The notes below the pieces were generated by a model, which was given only the letters and a program-made list of their open reading frames with translations, was not told the DNA's origin and did not search any database. The position numbers and the translations under genes were made by a program. From Coleofasciculus sp937127375 (GTDB lineage Bacteria; Cyanobacteriota; Cyanobacteriia; Cyanobacteriales; Coleofasciculaceae): a stretch of 64,000 nt of DNA. The stretch is taken from assembly GCA_040218875.1 (NCBI GenBank), contig JAVJQP010000161.1. One strand, written 5' to 3'. How positions within the stretch are numbered: position 1 is the stretch's first letter; each line of letters begins with the position of its first letter. Below, piece by piece: positions 52,842-62,043 of this stretch.

Positions 52842-53177
52842 ATGACCAGTCAAATTCCCAGCCAATCATCGTTTTCATTGCAACTGCGCGATCGCATAGA
52901 ATATCCTGAAGGAGGTGTAGTGAGTAAAGTTATTCATAAAGATGACCAGTGTGACCACACGTTGTTCTGTCTAGCGGCGGACACGAGTATTTCTGAACAT
53001 ACGTCACCTCGTAACGCCACAATTAATGTGATTGAAGGAAAGGGGCTCTTTACTTTGGAGGGTAAGGAGATTCAATTAGAACCGGGCGTTTTTATTTCAA
53101 TGGAGGCGAATGCGCCCCACGCTTTAAAGGCGGAACAAAATCTGGCGTTTCTGTTAACGCTATGGAAAAATGACTGA
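52842..53177 (+). CDS. Cupin-domain protein
   Basis: A 111-aa single-cupin protein. The beta barrel has TSISEHTSPRNATINVIEGK (metal-site region with His and Glu), followed by EIQLEPGVFISMEANAPHAL with the second His. The typical first motif G(X)5HXH is altered, with only one His at HTSPRN. Cupins bind a metal and small molecules. agga lies upstream of the ATG. Ligand and pathway unknown. Confidence 0.82.
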   Translation: MTSQIPSQSSFSLQLRDRIEYPEGGVVSKVIHKDDQCDHTLFCLAADTSISEHTSPRNATINVIEGKGLFTLEGKEIQLEPGVFISMEANAPHALKAEQNLAFLLTLWKND

Positions 53178-53302
53178 GGTTGAAAATCCGAGGAGAAGTC
53201 AAGAGCCAGAATCAGCCTTGAACAAAGCTGCGTTACGCTTCACTCTCCTCACGATGGCGGCGTTACACAGCTAAAATTGTGGAATAGATTTTACCATTGA
53301 AT

Positions 53303-53356
53303 CGGGCGCAAAGCTTTGCGCCCCTACAGTTTCTGGACGTAAGGTTAATTCATCAA
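53303..53356. repeat. Palindromic repeat, gggcgcaaag type
   Basis: gggcgcaaagctttgcgcccctac is a perfect hairpin; its 3' tail matches that of 33855-33905. Confidence 0.75.
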
Positions 53357-53411
53357 ATTGTTCCTTGGGTTTAAACCCAAGGCGGGAAGACAGCTATAGG
53401 TGCAAGATGTG

Positions 53412-53475
53412 AGGGGCGGGTTTAGTTGCATATGGGTGAGGGAAGAAACGATAATAGTCAAACCCGCCCCTACAG
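53412..53475. repeat. Palindromic repeat, ggggcgggttt type
   Basis: Nearly identical to 9675-9738 across its full length, including the non-paired centre. Confidence 0.85.
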
Positions 53476-53601
53476 ATTAAAATGGCACGTCTCTACATGT
53501 CCCCAATCCCCAATTAACCCCAATATGATACATCCCCTAAGCGAAACGGGAATACTTTAGTATAGCCGTCACGCTAATCCCGCTTTTGCCTAAGGATGTT
53601 C

Positions 53602-55995
53602 ATGAGTCAACCATTACTCACCCCCGAATCCCTTCCGCTTAACGCCCTCAAGGAACAACCCGACTTAACCGCAGCGCTGTTGGATTTAATCGGCGCGTTG
53701 GTTATTGTTCTGGATGCTCAAGGACGAATTGTTTATTTCAATCACGCCTGTGAACAGTTAACGGGTTATTTGCGCCAGGAAGTTCAAGGTAAATATGCTT
53801 GGGATTTATTAATCTTACCGGAAGATGTAGCCTCAATTCAAGCCATTTTTGATAACTTAATCCCCGATAATTTTCCCCAACCCTGTGAAAGCTGCTGGGT
53901 GACGCGGGATGGAGACTGGCGCTGGATTGCGTGGATGGATACGGTTTGTTTGAATGAACAGGGGGCTGTTGAGTATGTAATTGCTACAGGTCAGGATATC
54001 ACAGAGCGTAAACAGGCGGAAAAGGCGCTGCGAGAATTGGCGACTTTAAATCAAGCGATTTTAGATAGCGCCAATTATACGATTATCTCTACTACTGTTG
54101 ATGGTACGATTTCTACCTTTAATCGAGCCGCTGAGAAATGGCTCGGTTATTCGGCGTCAGACGTTGTTAGTAAAACCACACCTGCTCTGTTTCATGACCC
54201 TGAAGAAATTGTAGAGCGATCGCGCGAACTTTGCCAAGAACTTAATACTCCGATTCAACCTGGATTTGAGACATTTATCACCAAAGCTCGTCGGGGAGAA
54301 ATTGATGAACGAGAATGGACTTATATTCGCCACGATGGGAGTCGCTTTCCGGTTTTACTCTCGATTACCGCTTTATATAACTCCGATAACCACATTGTCG
54401 GATTTTTGGGAATTGGTAGTGATATTAGTATTCGGAAACAAGCCGAACAATCCTTGCGCGACAGTCAGCACTTTAGTCAACGCATCGCGGATACAGTACC
54501 CGGTATCTTGTACCTCTATGATGTGATAGAACAACGCAATGTTTATGCCAATCGTTCTACGGTTGAACTGTTAGGGTATACACCCCAAGATATTCAAGAT
54601 ATCGGTACAAATTTTATGTCTCATCTGGTAAATCCAGAGGATATTCCTCACATTCTAGAACATCAAAAGCACTTGACGACGCTTACCGAGGATGATCATC
54701 TCACGCTTGAGTATCGGATGAAACATGCTAATGGAGAATGGCGCTGGCTGCGGAGTCGAGAGACGGTTTTTTCTCGAACGGTTGCAGGATTACCAAAACT
54801 GTTTCTCGGTATCGCTGAAGATATTACTGACTATAAACGGGTTGAGGATGTCCTGCGTCAAACCAATGAAGACTTAGAACAGCGGGTAAAACAGCGAACG
54901 GCTGAGTTAGAAAATGCCCATAAACAATTACGATTTCATGTCGAAAATTCCCCCTTGGGAGTGATAGAGTGGGATAGTCAGTTTCGTGTCCAGGGTTGGT
55001 CAAAACAAGCCGAGCGTATTTTTGGCTGGAAGGCGGAGGAGGTTCTGGGCAAACAGTTGAATGATTGGCAATTTGTTTACCCGAATGACCTAGATTTTGT
55101 CCATCAGAAAGCTTTAAACCTATTGAATCCAGAATCGCCACCTGAGATTATTGAGAACCGTAATCTAACTAAGGATGGCAATGTATTATATTGCCAGTGG
55201 TATAACTCTGTGTTGTTTGATGAATCAAACGCTGTCGTTTCTATTCTGTCTCTGGTGCAGGATCAGACAGAACGTAAGCAGGCTGAGGAAGAACTCCAGC
55301 AATTGAATCAACAGCTTCAACGTTCTAACCAAGAATTAGAACAATTTGCCTACGTCGCCTCCCACGATTTGCGAGAACCCCTGCGGAAAATTAGGAGTTA
55401 TAGTGATTTATTGGTGAAACGCTATCAGGGTCAATTGGATGAACGGGCGGATAAATATCTCAGCTATATTACCGATAGCGTTATCCGGATGCAGGCGTTA
55501 ATTACGGATTTATTGACCTATTCACGAGTCAGCCGCAATGAACTCATTTTAGAACCAACTGATTTAGGTGAAATTATTCAGCAGACGTTAACGGATTTAA
55601 GTCCAGCGATTGAAGAAAATCAGGCAATTATAAATACCACGCTGCTGCCCATTGTGCAAGCAAATCCCTTACAAATTAGGCAAGTCTTGCAGAATTTAAT
55701 TGCCAACGCGATTAAATTTCGCCGCGAACAGCCGCCACAAATTGATATTAAGGCTGACTGTCAGGATGATTTTTGGCAGATTTCCATTCAAGATAATGGG
55801 ATTGGCATTGATCCCAGCTATAGTGATCGCATTTTCGCCATTTTTCAACGCCTACATTACCGAGAAGAGTATCCAGGTACAGGGATTGGGTTAGCTATTT
55901 GTCAAAAAATAGTGGAACGTCACGGCGGAAAAATTTGGGTTGAGTCAGAATTAGGTCAGGGAAGTACATTTTACTTTACTCTACCTGTTGTGTAG
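53602..55995 (+). CDS. Multi-PAS sensor histidine kinase
   Basis: A 797-aa soluble kinase. Four PAS domains (about 25-135, 150-275, 290-410, 445-560), each closed by a DITERKQAE-like PAC end, precede a short coiled coil, a HisKA domain with the phospho-His in YVASHDLREPLRKI (about residue 586) and a HATPase domain with NAIKF and GTGIGLAIC. There is no membrane helix or receiver. ATG 53602 fits the taagga site better than ATG 53596. The kinase core is nearly identical to that of the next gene, suggesting duplication. Likely acts on the Rcp1-type regulator downstream. Confidence 0.92.
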   Translation: MSQPLLTPESLPLNALKEQPDLTAALLDLIGALVIVLDAQGRIVYFNHACEQLTGYLRQEVQGKYAWDLLILPEDVASIQAIFDNLIPDNFPQPCESCWVTRDGDWRWIAWMDTVCLNEQGAVEYVIATGQDITERKQAEKALRELATLNQAILDSANYTIISTTVDGTISTFNRAAEKWLGYSASDVVSKTTPALFHDPEEIVERSRELCQELNTPIQPGFETFITKARRGEIDEREWTYIRHDGSRFPVLLSITALYNSDNHIVGFLGIGSDISIRKQAEQSLRDSQHFSQRIADTVPGILYLYDVIEQRNVYANRSTVELLGYTPQDIQDIGTNFMSHLVNPEDIPHILEHQKHLTTLTEDDHLTLEYRMKHANGEWRWLRSRETVFSRTVAGLPKLFLGIAEDITDYKRVEDVLRQTNEDLEQRVKQRTAELENAHKQLRFHVENSPLGVIEWDSQFRVQGWSKQAERIFGWKAEEVLGKQLNDWQFVYPNDLDFVHQKALNLLNPESPPEIIENRNLTKDGNVLYCQWYNSVLFDESNAVVSILSLVQDQTERKQAEEELQQLNQQLQRSNQELEQFAYVASHDLREPLRKIRSYSDLLVKRYQGQLDERADKYLSYITDSVIRMQALITDLLTYSRVSRNELILEPTDLGEIIQQTLTDLSPAIEENQAIINTTLLPIVQANPLQIRQVLQNLIANAIKFRREQPPQIDIKADCQDDFWQISIQDNGIGIDPSYSDRIFAIFQRLHYREEYPGTGIGLAICQKIVERHGGKIWVESELGQGSTFYFTLPVV

Positions 55996-56039
55996 AGGAG
56001 ATGAGGAAGATGGGGGAGATGGGAAAAATTATGACAGTT

Positions 56040-56104
56040 GTAGGGGCGGGTTTTACCACTAACGGGAAGGTTTTCACCCTGATATCTCTAAACCCGCCCC
56101 TATA
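56040..56104. repeat. Palindromic repeat, ggggcgggttt type
   Basis: gtaggggcgggttttaccac pairs with tctaaacccgcccctat. It lies between the two kinase genes. Confidence 0.75.
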
Positions 56105-56138
56105 GAGTAAGAGTCATCTGCAACAAATGACGAAGGAC

Positions 56139-56167
56139 GAATGACAAATGACAAATGACAAATGACC
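56139..56167. repeat. Heptamer tandem repeat (atgacaa)
   Basis: About four copies, running into the start codon of the ethylene-receptor-like kinase (atgacc at 56162). Confidence 0.75.
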
Positions 56168-58039
56168 ATTATGTATATTCCCCACGGACATTGTTATCTC
56201 TGGCAAACGAATTTAGTCGGACTGCATGTTATTGCCGATGGTTTTATTGCCTTAGCCTACTATTCGATTCCGGTTACGCTGCTGTACTTTATTCAACAGC
56301 GGCAAGATGTACCCTTTAAAGGAGTATTTTGGTTATTTAGTGCCTTTATCATTAGCTGTGGTACAACTCATTTAATCGGAATTGTGACCCTTTGGTATCC
56401 TATCTATTGGATATCGGGATTGATTAAAGCCATAACCGCGATTATTTCTATTTACACAGCTTTGGTAATAATCCCGATGCTCCCGCAAGCCTTAAGCTTA
56501 CCCAGTCCCACCAAAATGAAGCAAATCAACGATGATTTAGCCGCTCAAATTGTACAGCGAAAGGACATAGAAACATCATTACGAGAAACGCAAGAGCGAT
56601 TTATTTTAGCGGTTCGGGGGTCAGGCGATGGATTATGGGATTGGAATATTAGTACGGGAGAGGTTTATTTTTCACCCCGGTTTAAACAGATTTTAGGCTA
56701 TGAAGAACAAGAAGGCGAAAATCATTATAATTTCTGGGAATCCCGAGTCCATCCAGACGATCGCGATCGCGTCATGGCGGCGATGCAAGATCACTTAGAG
56801 AATCACGTTCCTTATGCCATAGAATATCGCCTCCGCCAAAAATCTGGGGACTATTGCTGGATTTACGCGAGGGCGCAAGCCATTTGGGATGAAACGGGTA
56901 AACCAACGCGAATGGCGGGTTCAATTAGTGATATCACGGATCGCAAACGCGCCGAAGAAGCCTTACAGCAAAGTGAAGCGAAATATCGGGCATTAATTGA
57001 TACCACGCAGACGGGTTATGTGGTGCTTGATCAACAGGGTAGAGTGCTGGATGCGAATCAGGAATATAGTCGCGTCACGGGACATTGTAATGTATCCGAT
57101 ATTCTGGGAAAAACGGTTCTAGATTGGACAGCGCCTTATGATTTAGAACGAAATGCGGCGGAAGTGCAAAAAGCGTTAGCGGAACGATTAGTGCAAAATT
57201 TAGAGGTTGATTATTGTCATCCTAATGGTAAAATTATACCGATTGAGGTGAATGCCAGAGTTATCGACACCGACGAGGGCTGTCGCATTTTAGCCTTATG
57301 TCGAGATATTACCGAACGCAAACAAGCCAGACAAGAACTCAAAGCCGCGATCGCGGATTTAGCCCGTTCTAACCAAGACTTAGAACAGTTTGCTTATGTC
57401 GCCTCCCATGATTTGCGAGAACCGCTGCGAAAAATTAGGAGTTACAGTGATTTGTTGGTGAAACGTTACCGGGGTCAACTTGACGAACGCGCTGATAAAT
57501 ATATCGCCTATATTACTGATGCAACACAGAGAATGCAAAGCCTGATTAGCGACTTGTTAACCTATTCACGGGTAAGCAAACCGGAACTGATTCCCGAACC
57601 CACGGATTTGGGACACATTCTTAAGAAAACCCTGGCAGATTTAAGTCCTCTGATTAAAGAAAATAAGGCGGTAATTACCGCCGATTCCTTACCAACAGTT
57701 AACGCCAATTCGACACAAATGGCGCAACTGCTGCAAAACCTGATTACCAATGGGATTAAATTCCGTACCCAACAGTCGCCTCGCATCCACATCACCGCGA
57801 CACGAGAGGGGCAATTTTGGCAGATTGCGGTTCAGGATAATGGTATGGGAATGGAAGCCCAGTATCGCGATCGCATCTTTGTCATTTTCCAGCGCCTACA
57901 TTACCGGGAAGAGTATCCAGGGACAGGGATTGGACTCGCCGTCTGCAAAAAAATTGTCGAACGTCACGGCGGACAAATCTGGGTAGAATCGGAATTAGGA
58001 CAAGGTAGCACGTTTTACTTTACACTACCCGCCGTGTAG
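56162..58039 (+). CDS. Histidine kinase with ethylene-receptor-like membrane sensor
   Basis: A 625-aa kinase. The N-terminal three helices (about 18-115) match the ETR1 ethylene-binding domain: ADGFIALAYYSIP carries the Asp equivalent to ETR1 D25, and FIISCGTTHLIG has the Cys-x3-His pair equivalent to C65 and H69, the copper ligands. Two PAS domains follow (about 145-260 and 270-390), then HisKA with VASHDLREPLRKI (about 413) and HATPase. Synechocystis SlrEtr1 is a known cyanobacterial ethylene receptor. The first ATG is within a tandem repeat; ATG 56171 (MYIPHGHCYLW) is an alternative start. Probably an ethylene sensor. Confidence 0.9.
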   Translation: MTIMYIPHGHCYLWQTNLVGLHVIADGFIALAYYSIPVTLLYFIQQRQDVPFKGVFWLFSAFIISCGTTHLIGIVTLWYPIYWISGLIKAITAIISIYTALVIIPMLPQALSLPSPTKMKQINDDLAAQIVQRKDIETSLRETQERFILAVRGSGDGLWDWNISTGEVYFSPRFKQILGYEEQEGENHYNFWESRVHPDDRDRVMAAMQDHLENHVPYAIEYRLRQKSGDYCWIYARAQAIWDETGKPTRMAGSISDITDRKRAEEALQQSEAKYRALIDTTQTGYVVLDQQGRVLDANQEYSRVTGHCNVSDILGKTVLDWTAPYDLERNAAEVQKALAERLVQNLEVDYCHPNGKIIPIEVNARVIDTDEGCRILALCRDITERKQARQELKAAIADLARSNQDLEQFAYVASHDLREPLRKIRSYSDLLVKRYRGQLDERADKYIAYITDATQRMQSLISDLLTYSRVSKPELIPEPTDLGHILKKTLADLSPLIKENKAVITADSLPTVNANSTQMAQLLQNLITNGIKFRTQQSPRIHITATREGQFWQIAVQDNGMGMEAQYRDRIFVIFQRLHYREEYPGTGIGLAVCKKIVERHGGQIWVESELGQGSTFYFTLPAV

Positions 58040-58252
58040 GGGAGATGGGGGAGCTGGGGAAGCTGGGAGAGCAGGGGGAGCTGGGGGAGCCGGGGGAGCA
58101 GGGGGAGCAGGGAGAGCAGGGAGAGCAGGGGGAGCAGGGGGAGCAGGGAGAGCAGGGGGAGCAGGGGGAGCAGGGAGAGCAGGGGGAGCAGGGGAAGTTA
58201 ACTCAAAATTATACCTTACCTGTTCACTGTTCACTGTTCACTGTTCACTGTT
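58039..58252. repeat. Low-complexity tandem repeats (gggggagcag; gttcact)
   Basis: About fifteen ggagcaggg-type units up to 58198, then a second heptamer array tgttcac at about 58219-58252. The frame is open on both strands, an artefact of composition. Confidence 0.88.
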
Positions 58253-58350
58253 CTATGACAAATGACAAATAACGTTAGTTTTCTCCAGATTTTGGGAACT
58301 CTGTCATAAATTGGGAATAGTGCGAAAATTATCCACAAACACTGTATGTT

Positions 58351-58803
58351 ATGACCTGCTTGATGAACCCAGTAACTAAAGCGATTGAAATTCTCCTAGT
58401 TGAAGATGACCCGGGGGATATTGACTTAATTGAAGAAGCCCTAGAAGATGCCAAATTACAGATTAATCTCAATAGTGTCAGGGATGGAGTTGAGGCGCTG
58501 GCTTACTTACGACAAGAAGGTAAATATACTCAGGCTATCTCGCCAGACTTAATTCTCCTGGATCTCAATCTACCCCGTCGAGATGGGCGTGAGGTACTCC
58601 AAGATATTAAAGGTGACAACTACTTTAAACGCATCCCTGTGGTGGTTTTAACCACGTCTGATGCTGAGGACGATATTCTTAAGTCCTATAACTTGGGTGC
58701 GAACTGCTATGTATCAAAACCTCTGGGTATGCAGGACTTTATCAAAATTGTCGAATCCATCGAAAACTTCTGGTTTACCGTTGTCAAACTTCCACCCAAA
58801 TAA
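58351..58803 (+). CDS. Rcp1-type response regulator
   Basis: A 150-aa stand-alone receiver domain. Acidic pocket LLVEDDPGD, phospho-acceptor Asp in LILLDLNLPRRDGREVL, VVVLTTSDAED with the conserved Thr, and NCYVSKPLG with the conserved Lys. The family is that of Rcp1, the partner of cyanobacterial phytochrome kinases of the same HisKA type as the two kinases upstream. An alternative ATG is 58363. It has no output domain, so it probably relays phosphate. The next gene starts five bases after its stop. Confidence 0.93.
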   Translation: MTCLMNPVTKAIEILLVEDDPGDIDLIEEALEDAKLQINLNSVRDGVEALAYLRQEGKYTQAISPDLILLDLNLPRRDGREVLQDIKGDNYFKRIPVVVLTTSDAEDDILKSYNLGANCYVSKPLGMQDFIKIVESIENFWFTVVKLPPK

Positions 58804-58808
58804 TTACC

Positions 58809-60038
58809 ATGTACACCGCTCCTATCCGAGTCTTACTCATTGAAGATGACCTCGGCGATGCTGATTTAATCACAGAATTCCTTGATTTTGTCAAGTCAAC
58901 TCCGTTCCAAATTACTCACCATCGCTGTTTGCAAGAGGTACTACAGCCGAGGGATCAAGATGCTTATGATGTCATCTTATTGGATTTGTCATTACCCGAC
59001 AGTTTCGGCTTAGAAACCGTTGAGCAGGTGTACAATCAATTTCCCACTATTCCCATTGTTATTCTCAGCGGATTAGAAGATGAATCGCTAGCCACAATTG
59101 CGGTTCAGAAAGGAGCGCAAGATTATTTAGTCAAGGGTGATTTTGACAGTAACTTATTAGTGCGTTCTATCCGCTATGCGATTGAACGGGCTAAAACAAT
59201 CCAATTACTCAATCAAAAAGAGCAACAATTACAACAGGCAAATGAACAACTCGAACATCGCGTCGCTGAACGAACCAGTGAACTCCAACAAGCTAATGAT
59301 CAATTACGAACCTTAGAATCTCAGTTGCGTCTGGCGCTGGCTCAAGAACAAGAACTCAGCCATTTCAAATCCCGAATTATTTCTACCGTTTCCCATGAAT
59401 ACCGCACGCCATTGACAACAATTAACTCATCTGCCGAAATTCTGGAACGGTATCTCCATAAATTGGATGCAGCAAAGCAACGCAAACATTTTCAGCGGAT
59501 TCAGACATCGGTTAAACATCTAACCGCTTTAGTAGAAGATGTCTTGTTTATTAACAGGGCAGAACTTGAGAAGGTCGAGTTAAACCCAGAACCTCTTGAC
59601 TTAGTTAGCTTTTTTGAAGAAATCGTTGAAGGATTACAAATTACTGTAGATGAGAAACATCAGTTATTTTTTACGCATCACGGGAGTTGTGAATGCGCTA
59701 ATTTCGACCCTAAATTACTACGACAAATGATTACTAACTTGCTCTCGAATGCGATTAAGTATTCACCGCAGGGGGGTAAAATTACGCTGACTTTGAGCTG
59801 TGAAGAAAACCAGGTTGTGTTCCAGGTGCAGGATCAGGGAATCGGTATTCCCGAAGCCGACCAATCGAAATTGTTTGAATCCTTTAGTCGCGCCGGAAAT
59901 GTAGGAACGATTGCCGGAACCGGGTTAGGATTATCAATTGTTAAAAAATGTGTTGATTTACACAAGGGTGAGATAACAGTCAAAAGCGAGATTGGTGTTG
60001 GCACAACCTTTACGGTAAAATTACCTTTAATTAAGTAA
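58809..60038 (+). CDS. Receiver-histidine kinase hybrid
   Basis: A 409-aa protein: receiver domain (residues 5-125; pocket LIEDDLGD, phospho-Asp in YDVILLDLSLPD), a coiled coil of Gln/Glu-rich heptads (about 135-180), HisKA with STVSHEYRTPLTTI (about residue 196) and HATPase ending LSIVKKCVDLHKGEITVKSE. It starts five bases after the Rcp1-type gene and is surely co-transcribed. This RR-HK order is common in cyanobacterial phosphorelays. Likely receives phosphate from upstream kinases and passes a signal on. Confidence 0.93.
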   Translation: MYTAPIRVLLIEDDLGDADLITEFLDFVKSTPFQITHHRCLQEVLQPRDQDAYDVILLDLSLPDSFGLETVEQVYNQFPTIPIVILSGLEDESLATIAVQKGAQDYLVKGDFDSNLLVRSIRYAIERAKTIQLLNQKEQQLQQANEQLEHRVAERTSELQQANDQLRTLESQLRLALAQEQELSHFKSRIISTVSHEYRTPLTTINSSAEILERYLHKLDAAKQRKHFQRIQTSVKHLTALVEDVLFINRAELEKVELNPEPLDLVSFFEEIVEGLQITVDEKHQLFFTHHGSCECANFDPKLLRQMITNLLSNAIKYSPQGGKITLTLSCEENQVVFQVQDQGIGIPEADQSKLFESFSRAGNVGTIAGTGLGLSIVKKCVDLHKGEITVKSEIGVGTTFTVKLPLIK

Positions 60039-60055
60039 TAAATAATAAGTCATAT

Positions 60056-60122
60056 TGTAGGGGCGGGTTTAGGCACTCAGGTAAGCTTCTCACCGATAAG
60101 TGAAGAGCAAAACCCGCCCTTC
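60056..60122. repeat. Palindromic repeat, ggggcgggttta type
   Basis: gtaggggcgggttta pairs with aaaacccgccc; inner cgataagtgaag is repeated in inverse just after. Lies between convergent genes and may serve as terminator. Confidence 0.7.
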
Positions 60123-60133
60123 ACTTATCGGGG

Positions 60134-60925
60134 CTATAACCATCCTCGTAGCCAATAAACGGCTGTACCAATATATTCCTTAATCGCCCGGGTCGTCATA
60201 TCTAAATTTTGAGCATCTGGCAAACCATTTAATAAAATAGCCGCTAAACTACTATTAGGTTCATTCAGTTCTTGTTGAGTGACCAAAAAATCAGTCGGTG
60301 CTGGAATCGCTTCAATCCCCTGACGCACAAAAATCCGTAGGGCGCGAGGCATATGCATGGCAGAGGTAACTAATAATACCTGCTGTATCCCTTCCTGCTG
60401 TAAAATTTGCCGTACATTGACGGCATTTTGATGGGTATTCAGAGACGCCGGATCTTGCAAAATTGCTGAAGAGGGAACGCCAATCATTTCTAAGATTTGA
60501 GCCATATCCGCTGATTCTGGAGAACCCCCACCCCGCCACTCAATCCGCCCTCCAGAGGCAATAATTACAGGGGCTTTCCCTTCCTGATAAAGCTGCGCCC
60601 CATAGAAAACGCGATCGCCTGCTTCATTTAAATCCGGTGCAGGGCGCGGTGGAATGGCAGATCGCGTCGCCCCACCCAAAATCACGATCGCTTCCGCCTG
60701 GGGTAACTCTGTGGGTGGAATATGCTGCCATTCTAGGGATTGAACCATGCTATTGGCAACCCAACCGTTACTGGCGACTAATAAGATGATCAATCCTAGG
60801 GCGATGGGGATAGGAACCAAGCGGGGGCGTTTCCAGGACAAGACTAACGCCACAACCATGAGTACGCAAGCAAGTCCTAATGGATACACAAATAAGGGGA
60901 GTAACTTGGAGAGAAATAAAAACAT
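60134..60925 (-). CDS. YdcF/DUF218-family membrane protein
   Basis: A 263-aa protein. Two N-terminal helices (about 1-55) precede a DUF218 domain: EAIVILGGATR, then IIASGGR, ESADMAQILEMIGVP and VLLVTSAMHMPRALRIF. The family includes E. coli SanA and ElyC, linked to envelope integrity and undecaprenyl-phosphate metabolism. The exact role is unknown. It is convergent with the phosphorelay genes and divergent from the HD-GYP-like gene. Confidence 0.87.
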   Translation of the reverse strand: MFLFLSKLLPLFVYPLGLACVLMVVALVLSWKRPRLVPIPIALGLIILLVASNGWVANSMVQSLEWQHIPPTELPQAEAIVILGGATRSAIPPRPAPDLNEAGDRVFYGAQLYQEGKAPVIIASGGRIEWRGGGSPESADMAQILEMIGVPSSAILQDPASLNTHQNAVNVRQILQQEGIQQVLLVTSAMHMPRALRIFVRQGIEAIPAPTDFLVTQQELNEPNSSLAAILLNGLPDAQNLDMTTRAIKEYIGTAVYWLRGWL

Positions 60926-61140
60926 ACAAGAATTAAATACACAATTCCGATTGTATCCATCCTTATGGTAGGGTTAAGGACGTAGCAATCAACCCCTCTA
61001 CTGTATAAACGCTACACAACCTTCCATCTGACCCAACTGACTGGTCTATATCCAAAAGCGTTAGCATAACGTGAGTTGGGGATCACCAACCTCAACAACA
61101 ATGCAACAATAAAAGTAACCTAAACTCATTCTGAAGTGGA

Positions 61141-61746
61141 ATGCTTCGCCCCGGCGACGCCGATATCTTAAATTTTCTTGAACAAATCCAGCTGGCTCGA
61201 AACGTCACGGCTGGTTTACGCTGCTATCGTCTGCGAACGATGTGCTTACATTTTGGGCGCTGGCTGAAATTAGAAAAAACCCAACTGCGCCAGCTTGTTT
61301 TCCTGAGTTACTGTCATGGCTTAGGCAAACTCAGCATTCCCGACTCGATTTTACTCAATCCCGGTTCCTTAAGCGAACAGGATTGGGTAAAAATTCGCGA
61401 GTATCCGGAAGTGTCGGCTTTGATCTGCAAGCAGCTTCCGGGATTGAAAGAATTTGTCCCTCTTGTCTTGTCTCATCAAGAACGACTCAATGGCACCGGC
61501 TATCCTAAGGGACTCAAGGGTGATGAAATTCCATTTATTGTCCAAGTTTTCCAGCTTGTCAACATCGCCGATGCCATTATCAGTAAGCGACTCCATCGCA
61601 CCCGGAATGAACCCTCAAGCGATCGCCCCTACTGGATGCAAGCCATAGAGGAGATTACCAAGGAGATGGAAGCAGGCGCACGCGATCGCAACTTATGTGA
61701 GAAATTTTTCCGATTTCTGGAGCTGTTCTACCAAGGTGGCGGGTGA
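61141..61746 (+). CDS. Degenerate HD-GYP-like protein
   Basis: A 201-aa protein with the HD-GYP layout: YCHGLGKLSIPDSILLNPG (59-63 replaces the usual HDIGK), SHQERLNGTGYPKGL (the GYP segment, residues 111-125) and QLVNIADAI (144 region). The Asp of the HD pair is Gly, and the first Asp of the DxxDA motif is Asn. Active members hydrolyse cyclic-di-GMP with two or three metals; this protein lacks essential ligands and is probably a non-catalytic binder. Its stop borders a long STRR. Confidence 0.75.
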   Translation: MLRPGDADILNFLEQIQLARNVTAGLRCYRLRTMCLHFGRWLKLEKTQLRQLVFLSYCHGLGKLSIPDSILLNPGSLSEQDWVKIREYPEVSALICKQLPGLKEFVPLVLSHQERLNGTGYPKGLKGDEIPFIVQVFQLVNIADAIISKRLHRTRNEPSSDRPYWMQAIEEITKEMEAGARDRNLCEKFFRFLELFYQGGG

Positions 61747-62000
61747 TGGGGAGCAGGGGAAGCTGGGGGAGCTGGGGGAGCTGGGGGAGCTGGGGGAGCT
61801 GGGGGAGCTGGGGGAGCTGGGGGAGCTGGGGGAGCTGGGGGAGCGGGGGAAGCGGGGGAAGCGGGGGAAGCTGGGGGAGATGGGGAAGATGGGAGACAAA
61901 ATTTCTATAGCCTATTGCCCATTCCCTATTGCCCATTCCCTATTGCCCATTCCCTATTCCCTATTCCCTGACGAATGACCAATGACCAATGACCAATAAG
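61746..62000. repeat. Low-complexity tandem repeat block
   Basis: About ten gggggagct units, then ggggaagc units, attgcccattcccta units (61913-61970) and a terminal gaccaat heptamer array. Fills almost the whole intergenic space. Confidence 0.88.
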
Positions 62001-62043
62001 TTATGGTAGAGGTTAAACTGGCACGATAGTGGATGAGTTGCCA

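Larger units (their letters stand above)
53178..53601. other. Intergenic region with two palindromic repeats
   Basis: Holds the repeats at 53303-53356 and 53412-53475 and probably the promoter of the kinase cluster in its last 100 bases. No ORF supported. Confidence 0.5.

Noticed and set aside
58025..58272. ORFs on both strands through the ggagcaggg repeats
   Set aside because: Low-complexity codons (repeated Gly-Glu-Gln or Ala-Pro-Pro) reflect the repeat, not a protein.
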